Source of the DNA: Lachnospiraceae bacterium | GTDB taxonomy: Bacteria > Bacillota > Clostridia > Lachnospirales > Lachnospiraceae | Length of the DNA: 7,469 nt | Direction: 5' to 3' | Assembly: GCA_021205045.1 (NCBI GenBank) | Contig: JAJPYH010000079.1 | Coordinates: forward strand, 1-7,469 | In this document: positions 1 to 5,319 of the stretch, one piece after another | How positions within the stretch are numbered: the first letter of the stretch is position 1 | Layout of the letters: each line of letters begins with the position of its first letter | Translations under genes and position numbers: made by a program | Notes under the pieces: model-generated | The model's input: only the letters and a program-made list of their open reading frames with translations | Database searches by the model: none | Told to the model about the DNA's origin: nothing

Positions 1-77
1 GGGACATTTTCTCTTGTGGTATATAAGGACATTATCATAAATGGCTTATAAAACCTTGAAAAAACGGGAAAAATGTG

Positions 78-106
78 TTGACAGCAAAAGAATTTTTCTC
101 TATAAT
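78..106 (+). promoter_or_regulatory. Sigma-A promoter of rplM-rpsI
   Basis: The -35 box TTGACA (78-83) and -10 box TATAAT (101-106) both match the sigma-A consensus perfectly and are separated by the ideal 17 bp. The AT-rich stretch at about 30-77 could act as an UP element. Transcription should start near 112-114. Such a strong promoter fits a highly expressed ribosomal-protein operon. Confidence 0.93.
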
Positions 107-112
107 TGATGG

Positions 113-360
113 GCGTGACGAAGCGTATTGGTCCACTAACATCCGACGGACTTCCCAACCGGCGCCTGTTTTGCTCTAGCCCAGCAGTGGATTGAGATAG
201 AAAGCCGCTATACACAAATGACCCGAAATGCGTGACCAGGCGCAGCGGGTTTACAGTGGATGATACATCCTGAGTGAATAGTCGGAAGATTGTCATTGTG
301 AAGCGCCGGACATTCGTGGAGCAGTGACGTACTGGTATCAGAGAGTATGGAGGATAGATC
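113..360 (+). promoter_or_regulatory. Long structured 5' leader of the L13-S9 operon
   Basis: About 245 nt separate the predicted transcription start from the rplM start codon, and no ORF with a ribosome binding site lies in it. Several pairings are visible: GCGCCTG (162-168) with CAGGCGC (237-243), TCCGAC (142-147) with GTCGGA (281-286), and GGATG-ATA-CATCC (258-270). TCCACT (132-137) can pair with AGTGGA at either 186-191 or 255-260. Competing helices suggest a regulatory RNA. Leaders upstream of rplM that mediate ribosomal-protein autoregulation are known in Bacillota, but those are much shorter. I infer, and cannot show, that this leader has that role. The rplM ribosome binding site GGAGG is at 349-353. 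Confidence 0.5.
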
Positions 361-792
361 ATGAACAAGACATTCATGCCAAACCCGGATAAAATTGAGA
401 GAAAATGGTATGTAGTGGACGCTGAGGGACAGACCCTGGGCCGCCTGGCAAGCCAGGTAGCCAGCGTTTTGCGCGGTAAAAATAAACCGGTTTTCACACC
501 TCACGAGGATTGCGGTGATTATGTGATTGTGATCAACGCGGACAAGATTGCGGTGACCGGCAAGAAGCTGGATCAGAAGATTTATTATCGCCACAGCGAT
601 TATGTGGGCGGAATGAAGCAGCAGACCCTGAGAGAGAAGAAAGCGAAGAAGCCTGAGCAGGTCATTGAACTGGCAGTCAAGGGCATGCTTCCGAAAGGAC
701 CTTTGGGAAGACAGATGTACACGAAGCTTCATGTGTATGCAGGACCGGAGCATCCGCACGCAGCACAGAAGCCGGAAGTATTAACATTCTAA
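361..792 (+). CDS. rplM: 50S ribosomal protein L13
   Basis: This is the large-subunit ribosomal protein uL13, an early assembly protein that binds 23S rRNA. The 143-residue product has the usual bacterial length. It shows the family pattern throughout: W17-Y18 and V20-D21 near the start, the GRLAS stretch at 27-31, [16 protein letters not shown] in the central part, and the C-terminal region [19 protein letters not shown] followed by a GPEHPHAAQ segment. The ATG is preceded by GGAGG at 349-353 with 7 nt spacing. The gene is followed after 22 bp by rpsI, the standard bacterial L13-S9 pair, and both should share the promoter at 78-106. Nothing is truncated or unusual. The identification is certain at family level. 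Confidence 0.98.
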   Translation: MNKTFMPNPDKIERKWYVVDAEGQTLGRLASQVASVLRGKNKPVFTPHEDCGDYVIVINADKIAVTGKKLDQKIYYRHSDYVGGMKQQTLREKKAKKPEQVIELAVKGMLPKGPLGRQMYTKLHVYAGPEHPHAAQKPEVLTF

Positions 793-814
793 GGTCTGAG
801 AGGAGGAAACGATA

Positions 815-1207
815 ATGGCCAACAATAAAAATTACGGAACAGGCAGAAGAAAGAAGTCTGTTGCCAGAGTATATCTGATGCCGGGCACAGGCAAGATCAC
901 CATCAACAAGAGAGACATTGATGATTATTTTGGTCTGGAGACTCTGAAGGTGATCGTGCGCCAGCCTCTCGTTCTGACCGAGAACGCTGATAAGATGGAT
1001 GTGCTGGTAAATGTAAAGGGAGGCGGCACCACCGGCCAGGCCGGCGCTATCCGCCACGGCATTTCCCGCGCTCTCCTGCAGGTGGATGCTGAGTACAGAC
1101 CTGTGCTGAAGAAGGCCGGGTATCTGACCAGAGACCCGCGTATGAAGGAGAGAAAGAAATACGGCCTCAAAGCGGCTCGTCGCGCTCCGCAGTTCAGCAA
1201 GCGTTAA
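815..1207 (+). CDS. rpsI: 30S ribosomal protein S9
   Basis: This is the small-subunit ribosomal protein uS9, whose basic C-terminal tail reaches toward the P-site tRNA. The 130-residue product is full length and carries the hallmarks of the family: [20 protein letters not shown] near the N terminus, [20 protein letters not shown] in the middle, [18 protein letters not shown] towards the end, and the invariant C-terminal SKR. AGGAGG at 801-806 lies 8 nt before the ATG. It is co-transcribed with rplM and ends in the terminator at 1234-1273. The 3' end of rpsI is a known integration site for some ICEs of Bacillota. Here the gene is intact, and I see no second copy of its 3' end within the window. 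Confidence 0.98.
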   Translation: MANNKNYGTGRRKKSVARVYLMPGTGKITINKRDIDDYFGLETLKVIVRQPLVLTENADKMDVLVNVKGGGTTGQAGAIRHGISRALLQVDAEYRPVLKKAGYLTRDPRMKERKKYGLKAARRAPQFSKR

Positions 1208-1233
1208 TCGACCAAAAAAGAAATGGCTTAAAT

Positions 1234-1273
1234 GCCCGGGAATCCTTTATTTTCAAGGCTTTCCGGGCTTTTT
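1234..1273 (+). terminator. Rho-independent terminator of rplM-rpsI
   Basis: GCCCGG (1234-1239) plus GAA pairs with TTCCGGGC (1261-1268), leaving one bulged G. The stem continues as CCTT (1244-1247) with AAGG (1255-1258). It is followed by TTTTT at 1269-1273. It lies 26 bp past the rpsI stop codon. Confidence 0.9.
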
Positions 1274-1291
1274 CTATGCCCGAAAATCGTT

Positions 1292-1340
1292 TGTCGGCGC
1301 TGTCCTGATTTGTCCTAATCTGATATCGTTTGTCCTAAAA
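1292..1340 (+). repeat. Phased ~10-bp repeat block, left copy
   Basis: Reading in steps of about 10 bp gives TGTCGGCGC, TGTCCTGATT, TGTCCTAATC, TGATATCGTT and TGTCCTAAAA. The order TGTCGG, TGTCcTGATT, TGTCCTAATC, TGATATC recurs in the right block about 236 bp downstream, with TTTGTCCTAATCTGATATC (1309-1327) exactly repeated at 1545-1563. Helical phasing suggests protein binding on one DNA face. The role, such as integrase arm sites, iterons or a centromere, is inference. Confidence 0.7.
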
Positions 1341-1344
1341 ATTA

Positions 1345-1406
1345 CTGTTAATGAAGTGGTCAAATTGCCAAAATCGAGGGAAAACTGTTAATTTAGTGGT
1401 CAAATT
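1345..1406 (+). repeat. Pair of direct repeats with 40-bp period (transposon-end or integrase-arm-like)
   Basis: CTGTTAATGAAGTGGTCAAA (from 1345) and CTGTTAATTTAGTGGTCAAA (from 1385) match at 18 of 20 bases, continue together as TT, and lie exactly 40 bp apart. Multiple subterminal TGGTCAAA-type repeats after a terminal TG are typical of IS21-family ends. The shared core AGTGGTCAAATT also resembles the AGTAGTAAATT arm-type site bound by the N-terminal domain of Tn916 integrase. No transposase gene is adjacent. I cannot decide between a solo IS end and ICE integrase arm sites. Confidence 0.6.
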
Positions 1407-1517
1407 CAGCGCCTCCAGGAGTGCCTTTCCGGAAGAAATTTTTGTTCCGGATTTTCAGAACGGATTTCCGGTCTCATCCTCCGCTCCCTTCCACTGCTCT
1501 CCGGCTTCATTCGGCAG

Positions 1518-1625
1518 GCTCCTGATCTGTCGGGTTTGTCTGATTTTGTCCTAATCTGATATCTTTCATCTGAATCTAAGTTACCTGTCCTGATTCGTCC
1601 TAATCTGTCATCATCTGACAGAATT
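1518..1625 (+). repeat. Phased ~10-bp repeat block, right copy
   Basis: Successive units are GCTCCTGATC, TGTCGGGTT, TGTCTGATTT, TGTCCTAATC, TGATATCTTT, CATCTGAATC, TAAGTTACC, TGTCCTGATT, CGTCCTAATC, TGTCATCATC and TGACAGAATT. The 28-bp segment 1585-1612 matches 1300-1327 of the left block at 25 positions. The block ends about 95 bp before the first gene of the replication operon, so it could also be an operator or partition site. Confidence 0.7.
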
Positions 1626-1646
1626 ACATTCCATACATAAAAACAT

Positions 1647-1694
1647 GAGCGTGTATCATTCCGATTCGTGGGATTGGTTACACGCTCTTTTTTT
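1647..1694 (+). terminator. Strong terminator just upstream of the element operon
   Basis: GAGCGTGTA (1647-1655) pairs perfectly with TACACGCTC (1679-1687) over 9 bp and is followed by seven T residues (1688-1694). A-rich sequence precedes the stem, so it may work in both directions. It either blocks host read-through into the ICE or acts as an attenuator in the operon leader. It stands 26 bp before the first start codon. Confidence 0.8.
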
Positions 1695-1720
1695 ATGCCA
1701 TTTTTTAATCGGAGGTGAAA

Positions 1721-2014
1721 ATGATGAGCGGTGACGCGATGAATGCCGGCGTGCGCTACTCCAGAGACAGACCGAAAAGCTGTGAGTTCTGTTATTACTG
1801 GAAAGGGCGGCCGGCAGGATGCTCCCTGGGTGAGCAGAACTGCTTTTACATCATTCATGATGAAAAGAACATAAAAGATAAGACAGGCCGCTGCGATGGC
1901 TGTCCATATGGAAAACATGCGCCATGTATCGGATGGTGCACCGTGGAAGTGATGAATGCTGTTCTGGGCGGCAACAGAGCCGGACAGAACAGCCGGAAAC
2001 AGGAGGTGGTATGA
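1721..2014 (+). CDS. Small cysteine-rich (putative metal-binding) ICE protein
   Basis: The 97-residue product has no function I can name. It carries eight cysteines in an ordered pattern: CxxC (21, 24), C34, C41, CxxC (58, 61), C69 and C73, the spacing expected of two zinc ribbons or a metal cluster. The segments SCEFCYYWKG and GRCDGCPYGKHAPCIGWC resemble a small protein I remember next to the initiator gene in Tn1549-like elements. GGAGG at 1711-1715 serves either ATG 1721 (5 nt spacing) or ATG 1724 (8 nt, 96 residues), and the choice is uncertain. It is the first gene of the operon, and its TGA overlaps the initiator start as TGATG, so the two are probably translationally coupled. A role in replication or its control is inference from position only. 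Confidence 0.82.
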   Translation: MMSGDAMNAGVRYSRDRPKSCEFCYYWKGRPAGCSLGEQNCFYIIHDEKNIKDKTGRCDGCPYGKHAPCIGWCTVEVMNAVLGGNRAGQNSRKQEVV

Positions 2015-2742
2015 TGCCGGTCTTCCGCGTTGAAAAAAATAAGGATTACACGACGATGTGCAATCATCATCTGAGGGATGAGAACCTGACATTGAAAGCG
2101 AAGGGGCTGCTTTCCCTCTTTCTGAGTCTCCCGGAAACCTGGGATTACAGCATTGCCGGTCTTTCAAAGATCTGCAAGGAAGGCAGGAGCGGCATTTCCT
2201 CGACTCTGAAGGAACTGGAGGAATGCGGCTATCTGGTCCGGGAGCGCAGACGCGATGAAAAAGGGCTGCTGCGGGATAATATCTATGTGATTTACGAAAG
2301 ACCGCAGGAAAAGGATCAGCATCCAGAAGCAGAAAATCCAGCACTGGATAATCCAGCGATGGAAAATCCAATGCTGGGAAAACCTGCGCTGGAGAAACCT
2401 GTGCTGGAAAATCAGGCGCAATTAAATACTGATCTAACAAATACTGATTTATTAAATACGGAATCAAATAAAAGAAAGAGGGAGAAAGAACCCCGTCATC
2501 AGTACGGGGAGTACCGGAATGTTCTTTTATCGGATTCCGAGATGCAGACTTTGCAGGCGGAGTTTCCGCAGGATTACAGGCAGAGAATTGAACGTCTGTC
2601 GGAATATATGGCTTCCACCGGGAAGTCCTATAAAAGCCACCTGGCAACGATCCGCAGCTGGGCGCGGCGCGACCGCGGTAAGCCAACTGCAAAGAGCTAC
2701 AGCCATGACAATTACAGATGTGAGGAGGGAGAAAGCCTGTGA
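2014..2742 (+). CDS. Winged-helix replication initiator of the ICE (RepA/replisome-organizer type)
   Basis: This 242-residue protein probably binds the element's origin and recruits the helicase loader encoded next. Residues 1-97 (MPVFRVEKNKDYTTMCNHHL onward) form a winged-helix domain: a helix-rich core, YSIAGLSKICKEGRSGISST as helix-turn-helix, then the wing CGYLVRERRRDEKG. Residues 107-151 are a low-complexity linker of nine five-residue repeats (ENPAL-like, then NTDL-like). Residues about 165-222 form a C-terminal domain (LQAEFPQDYRQRIERLSEYM ... TIRSWARRD) typical of phage and ICE replisome organizers. The start at 2014 is preferred over 2011 because AGGAGG (2001-2006) then lies 7 nt away and TGATG couples it to the upstream gene. 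The end overlaps the ATPase gene by 4 bp. Family placement is by recalled similarity; DNA-binding specificity is unknown. Confidence 0.85.
   Translation: MPVFRVEKNKDYTTMCNHHLRDENLTLKAKGLLSLFLSLPETWDYSIAGLSKICKEGRSGISSTLKELEECGYLVRERRRDEKGLLRDNIYVIYERPQEKDQHPEAENPALDNPAMENPMLGKPALEKPVLENQAQLNTDLTNTDLLNTESNKRKREKEPRHQYGEYRNVLLSDSEMQTLQAEFPQDYRQRIERLSEYMASTGKSYKSHLATIRSWARRDRGKPTAKSYSHDNYRCEEGESL
2332..2466 (+). repeat. Nine 15-bp tandem repeats within the initiator gene (candidate origin iterons)
   Basis: Starting at 2332, 2347, 2362, 2377, 2392 and 2407 the units approximate GAAAATCCNGCNCTG; starting at 2422, 2437 and 2452 they shift to TTAAATACTGATTTA-like units and the DNA becomes strongly AT-rich up to about 2475. 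The period is exactly five codons, so the reading frame is kept. Direct iterons beside an AT-rich unwinding region is the classic origin layout. In RepA_N plasmids and several phages the origin lies inside the initiator gene. Origin function here is inference. Confidence 0.75.
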
Positions 2743-3572
2743 ACGATTTATTATCCGACCTCCTGGACAGAAACACGAAGGCCGTACCTTCCGAGAATGA
2801 GTATATTGGGGAGGACGGCCTTTTTTATTGCAGAAAATGCCATACGCCTACGCAGTGTCGAATTGAGATCGGCGGCAGGCAGCGCATTGTCTGCTGTGTG
2901 TGCAAGTGCCGCAGGGAGGAACAGGAAGAATACGACCGGAAAATGGCGGAAATGGACCGCCGCAGCTATATCCGCAGTCTGAAAGCCAGCGGACTTCAGG
3001 AACGGGCGCTGCATGACTGGAAATTTGAAAATGCGGCTGACAGCGCCAGCATCCAGATGGCAAAGCGCTATGTGGCGAACTGGGAAGACGCAAAAAAGAA
3101 TAATCTCGGACTTCTGCTCTGGGGTGATGTCGGCACCGGAAAATCTTTTACGGCGGCCTGCATCGCCAACGCCCTCCTGGAAGCCGGCGTCCCGGTGCTG
3201 ATGACGAACTTCTCCAAAATTCTGAATCAGATGGGCGGGATGTACTCGGATGAGCGCTACAAATATATCGCTTCTTTCTCCGCGTTTGAACTGCTGATCA
3301 TTGACGATCTGGGGATTGAGCGGAATACAGAGTATGCGCTTGAACAGGTCTATGCGGTCATCGATGAACGGTATAAATCCGGAAAGCCCCTGATTATCAC
3401 GACGAACCTGACCATCGCACAGATACGCGATGCGGACGATGTGGCTCACGCACGAATTTACAGCCGGGTGCTGGAGCTGTGTACTCCCGTACAGGTGCGC
3501 GGGGCTGACCGTCGCACGGAAATCGGGCGCAGCAAGCAGGCTCTCGTCAAAGAGATTCTGCTCGGCAGTTAA
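2739..3572 (+). CDS. DnaC/IstB-like ATPase, putative helicase loader
   Basis: The 277-residue product is an AAA+ ATPase of the DnaC/DnaI group that would load the host replicative helicase at the element's origin together with the initiator. Residues 31-57 hold a zinc-binding-like cysteine cluster (CRKC, C40, CCVCKC), followed by a charged helix. The P-loop is GDVGTGKS at 129-136, Walker B is LLIIDD at 185-190 and a sensor-1-like LIITTN follows near 220. Start is GTG 2739, with GGAGG at 2724-2728 (10 nt) and a GTGA overlap with the initiator stop, so translation is coupled. IstB of IS21 elements has a similar fold, but no istA is present and the cysteine-rich N terminus is typical of ICE helicase loaders. 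Confidence 0.9.
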   Translation: MNDLLSDLLDRNTKAVPSENEYIGEDGLFYCRKCHTPTQCRIEIGGRQRIVCCVCKCRREEQEEYDRKMAEMDRRSYIRSLKASGLQERALHDWKFENAADSASIQMAKRYVANWEDAKKNNLGLLLWGDVGTGKSFTAACIANALLEAGVPVLMTNFSKILNQMGGMYSDERYKYIASFSAFELLIIDDLGIERNTEYALEQVYAVIDERYKSGKPLIITTNLTIAQIRDADDVAHARIYSRVLELCTPVQVRGADRRTEIGRSKQALVKEILLGS

Positions 3573-3585
3573 GGAGGTGGTGCCA

Positions 3586-3603
3586 TTGTTCTTTAAGGTT
3601 TGA
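3586..3603 (+). other. Five-codon mini-ORF with strong ribosome binding site between ATPase and parA
   Basis: AAGGAGGTG (3571-3579) overlaps the ATPase stop codon but precedes no real gene. Only TTG TTC TTT AAG GTT TGA (3586-3603) follows at normal spacing (8 nt from GGAGG). parA has its own GGAGG at 3625-3629. This may be the decayed start of a once longer small gene, or a ribosome-loading site that sustains coupling to parA. A random leftover is equally possible. Confidence 0.3.
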
Positions 3604-3638
3604 CCACGAATTACTTTACGAATGGGAGGTGTACAGGA

Positions 3639-4466
3639 ATGTCAAAACGTGCGACGGTCACAGCCGTCGTCAATCAGAAAGGCGGAACGGGCAAAACCAC
3701 TACCTGTGAGAATCTGGGCATCGGGCTTGCCAATGAAGGGAAAAAAGTTCTGCTCGTTGACACCGATGCCCAGGGAAGCCTGACAATCGCGATGGGATAC
3801 CCACGGCCGGATGAGCTGCAGGAGACACTGTCGGATCTGCTGGCAAAGGTGCTGCGTGATGAAAAAATCCAGCCGGGCGAAGGGATTCGTCATCATGAAG
3901 AAGGGGTTGATCTTGTTCCCGCCAGTATTGAACTGGCCGGCATGGAGGTCTCACTGGTAAATGTCATGAGCCGGGAAACAACACTGCGGCAGTATCTGGA
4001 TACGGTCCGGTATCAGTACGACCATATCCTGCTGGACTGTATGCCAAGCCTCGGAATGCTGACGATCAACGCTCTTGCTGCTGCGGACAACGTGCTGATA
4101 CCCGTACAGGCACAATATCTCCCGGCCAAAGGTCTTGAACAGCTTTTACAAACCATCAGCAAGGTGCGCCGCCAGATCAATCCGAAGCTGAAAATTGACG
4201 GCATTCTGCTGACAATGGTGGACAGCCGGACAAATTTCGGCAGGGAAATCTCCGCTCTGATCCGGGAAACCTACGGGAGCAAACTGAAAGTCTTTCAGAC
4301 AGAAATTCCCCGCTCGGTGCGCGCCGCTGAAATCAGTGCGGAAGGAAAAAGTATTTTTAAACACGATCCCAACGGAAAGGTCGCTGATGCCTACCGGGGA
4401 CTGACAAAGGAGGTGCTGGAAAATGCCGAAAAAAGGCGCAAACATCAGCTTGAGCAGCTACGATGA
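3639..4466 (+). CDS. parA: ParA-family partition ATPase
   Basis: This 275-residue protein is a Walker-type partition ATPase that, with ParB, would segregate the excised, replicating form of the element and may aid its stability. The deviant Walker A motif KGGTGKTTT is at residues 14-22 with both signature lysines (K14, K19). The A' box LLVDTDAQGS is at 38-47, and Walker B ILLDCMPSLG is at 130-139 with D133. The segment EIPRSVRAAEISAEGKSIF near the C terminus is typical of Soj/ParA proteins of Tn1549-like ICEs. There is no N-terminal DNA-binding domain, so it is the short type that does not itself regulate the operon. ATG 3639 is chosen because GGAGG (3625-3629) lies 9 nt upstream; an in-frame TTG at 3600 lacks such a site. 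It overlaps parB by 44 bp. Confidence 0.95.
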   Translation: MSKRATVTAVVNQKGGTGKTTTCENLGIGLANEGKKVLLVDTDAQGSLTIAMGYPRPDELQETLSDLLAKVLRDEKIQPGEGIRHHEEGVDLVPASIELAGMEVSLVNVMSRETTLRQYLDTVRYQYDHILLDCMPSLGMLTINALAAADNVLIPVQAQYLPAKGLEQLLQTISKVRRQINPKLKIDGILLTMVDSRTNFGREISALIRETYGSKLKVFQTEIPRSVRAAEISAEGKSIFKHDPNGKVADAYRGLTKEVLENAEKRRKHQLEQLR

Positions 4467-5319
4467 TATCTTTTCGACTGAGGAAACCCGGGAAGCAGCC
4501 GCAAAGGAACAGGTACAGCAGATCCCAATTTCGGAACTGCATCCATTTGAAGGGCATCCGTTCAGAGTGGTGGATGACGAGTCCATGACGCGGACGATGG
4601 AAAGTATCGCACAATTTGGTGTGATTGCCCCTCTTCTGGCGCGGCCTGATCCGGATGGCGGTTATGAGATCATTTCCGGGCACCGGCGCCGTCATGCAGC
4701 GGAATTGGTCGGGCTGGAAACACTGCCGGTGATTGTAAGGGACATGAGCGATGATGAAGCCATTATCGCGATGGTAGATTCGAATCTCCAGAGAGAAACC
4801 ATTCTTCCCAGTGAGCGGGCATGGGCATACAAAATGAAGCTGGATGCCATCAAACATCAGGGAAAACCAACTTCTCGCCAAGTTGGCGAGAAGTCATGGA
4901 GCGTTTCACAAGTTAGCGCTGCTTCTAACGACAGTGAGCGTCAGGTTCACAGATATATTCGCCTGACTAACCTTTTACCCGAATTGATGGATATGGTGGA
5001 TAAAAAGAAAATTGCTCTCAATCCAGCGGTAGAGATTTCACATCTGAGCCGTTATGAACAGTCAAAACTTATAGAAGCCATGGACTTCGCGCAGGCGACG
5101 CCCTCTCTCTCCCAAGCCCAGCGCCTGAAAAAACTGAGCCAGGAGAAAAAATGTACGCCGGAAGCCATGAAGGAAATCATGAATGAGGTTAAGAAAGGAG
5201 ATCTCTCTCATGTGACATTCAAAGCGGATGATCTGCGGAAGTATTTCCCGAAGTCCTATGGGAAACAGATTGTTGCATTGGAAATTACCGGTATAAAGCC
5301 GGAGGAAGAAGGTGAATAA
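4423..5319 (+). CDS. parB: ParB-family partition protein
   Basis: The 298-residue product is a centromere-binding ParB/Spo0J-type protein, partner of the ParA encoded just upstream. Residues 31-145 form the ParB N-terminal (CTP-binding) domain, with ISGHRRRHAAELVG at 84-97 and VDSNLQRE at 118-125 as the phosphate-contacting boxes. A helix-turn-helix region follows at about 160-181 (VSQVSAASNDSERQVHRYIR), and the C-terminal part includes SLSQAQRLKKLSQE and LRKYFPKSY. The start ATG lies inside parA, with AGGAGG (4408-4413) 9 nt upstream. The last 19 or so residues after KSY (GKQIVALEITGIKPEEEGE) differ from the QETIIKLLEQW-like tails I remember in relatives, which may reflect recombination with the gene that follows. 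A 25-bp palindrome lies inside the gene at 4870-4894. Its TAA overlaps the next ATG as TAATG. Confidence 0.93.
   Translation: MPKKGANISLSSYDDIFSTEETREAAAKEQVQQIPISELHPFEGHPFRVVDDESMTRTMESIAQFGVIAPLLARPDPDGGYEIISGHRRRHAAELVGLETLPVIVRDMSDDEAIIAMVDSNLQRETILPSERAWAYKMKLDAIKHQGKPTSRQVGEKSWSVSQVSAASNDSERQVHRYIRLTNLLPELMDMVDKKKIALNPAVEISHLSRYEQSKLIEAMDFAQATPSLSQAQRLKKLSQEKKCTPEAMKEIMNEVKKGDLSHVTFKADDLRKYFPKSYGKQIVALEITGIKPEEEGE
4870..4894. repeat. Perfect 25-bp palindrome inside parB
   Basis: ACTTCTCGCCAA (4870-4881) and its exact reverse complement TTGGCGAGAAGT (4883-4894) flank a single G. It encodes residues 150-158 of ParB, the linker between the N-terminal domain and the helix-turn-helix. A 12-bp perfect dyad is far beyond what codon choice requires. 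A parS-like site or other dimer-binding operator is possible. The symmetric DNA could also be a remnant of an insertion in a variable linker. Confidence 0.7.

Larger units (their letters stand above)
1274..1720. other. Gene-free junction region between rpsI and the first element gene
   Basis: No ORF here has a ribosome binding site or a protein-like composition. From left to right the stretch holds a phased repeat block (1292-1340), a pair of 40-bp-spaced direct repeats (1345-1406), a hairpin TCCGGAA (1428-1434) with TTCCGGA (1445-1451) whose TTCCGG also recurs at 1466-1471, a second and longer phased repeat block (1518-1625), and a terminator hairpin (1647-1694). The junction of chromosome and element should be inside. 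I see no convincing promoter for the downstream operon; it may overlap the repeats. Confidence 0.65.

Noticed and set aside
109..195. Small ORF (28 codons) in the rplM leader, starting ATG 109
   Set aside because: The ATG lies just upstream of the predicted transcription start and has no ribosome binding site, so it would not be on the transcript.
1292..1625. CRISPR array from the repeated TGTCCTAATC units
   Set aside because: The units are directly adjacent and about 10 bp long, without spacers of uniform length and without cas genes.
1645..1737. Possible leader peptide with two Trp codons overlapping the terminator at 1647-1694
   Set aside because: There is no ribosome binding site before ATG 1645, and the start codon abuts the hairpin, which does not fit a ribosome-controlled attenuator.
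1406..2776. Very long open frame on the minus strand (456 codons)
   Set aside because: It runs antisense across the cysteine-rich and initiator genes, has proline/serine-rich composition typical of a shadow frame, and the plus-strand genes have ribosome binding sites and coupled overlaps.
2739..3572. IstB of an IS21 element
   Set aside because: The ATPase fold is shared, but there is no IstA, the N-terminal cysteine cluster is typical of ICE helicase loaders, and the neighbours are initiator and ParA/ParB.
3598..3606. TTTGACCAC as the inverted partner of the AGTGGTCAAATT repeats, which would delimit a transposon at 1345-3606
   Set aside because: Only 9 bases match, the spacing and surrounding bases do not, and the enclosed genes are ICE replication genes rather than transposase genes.
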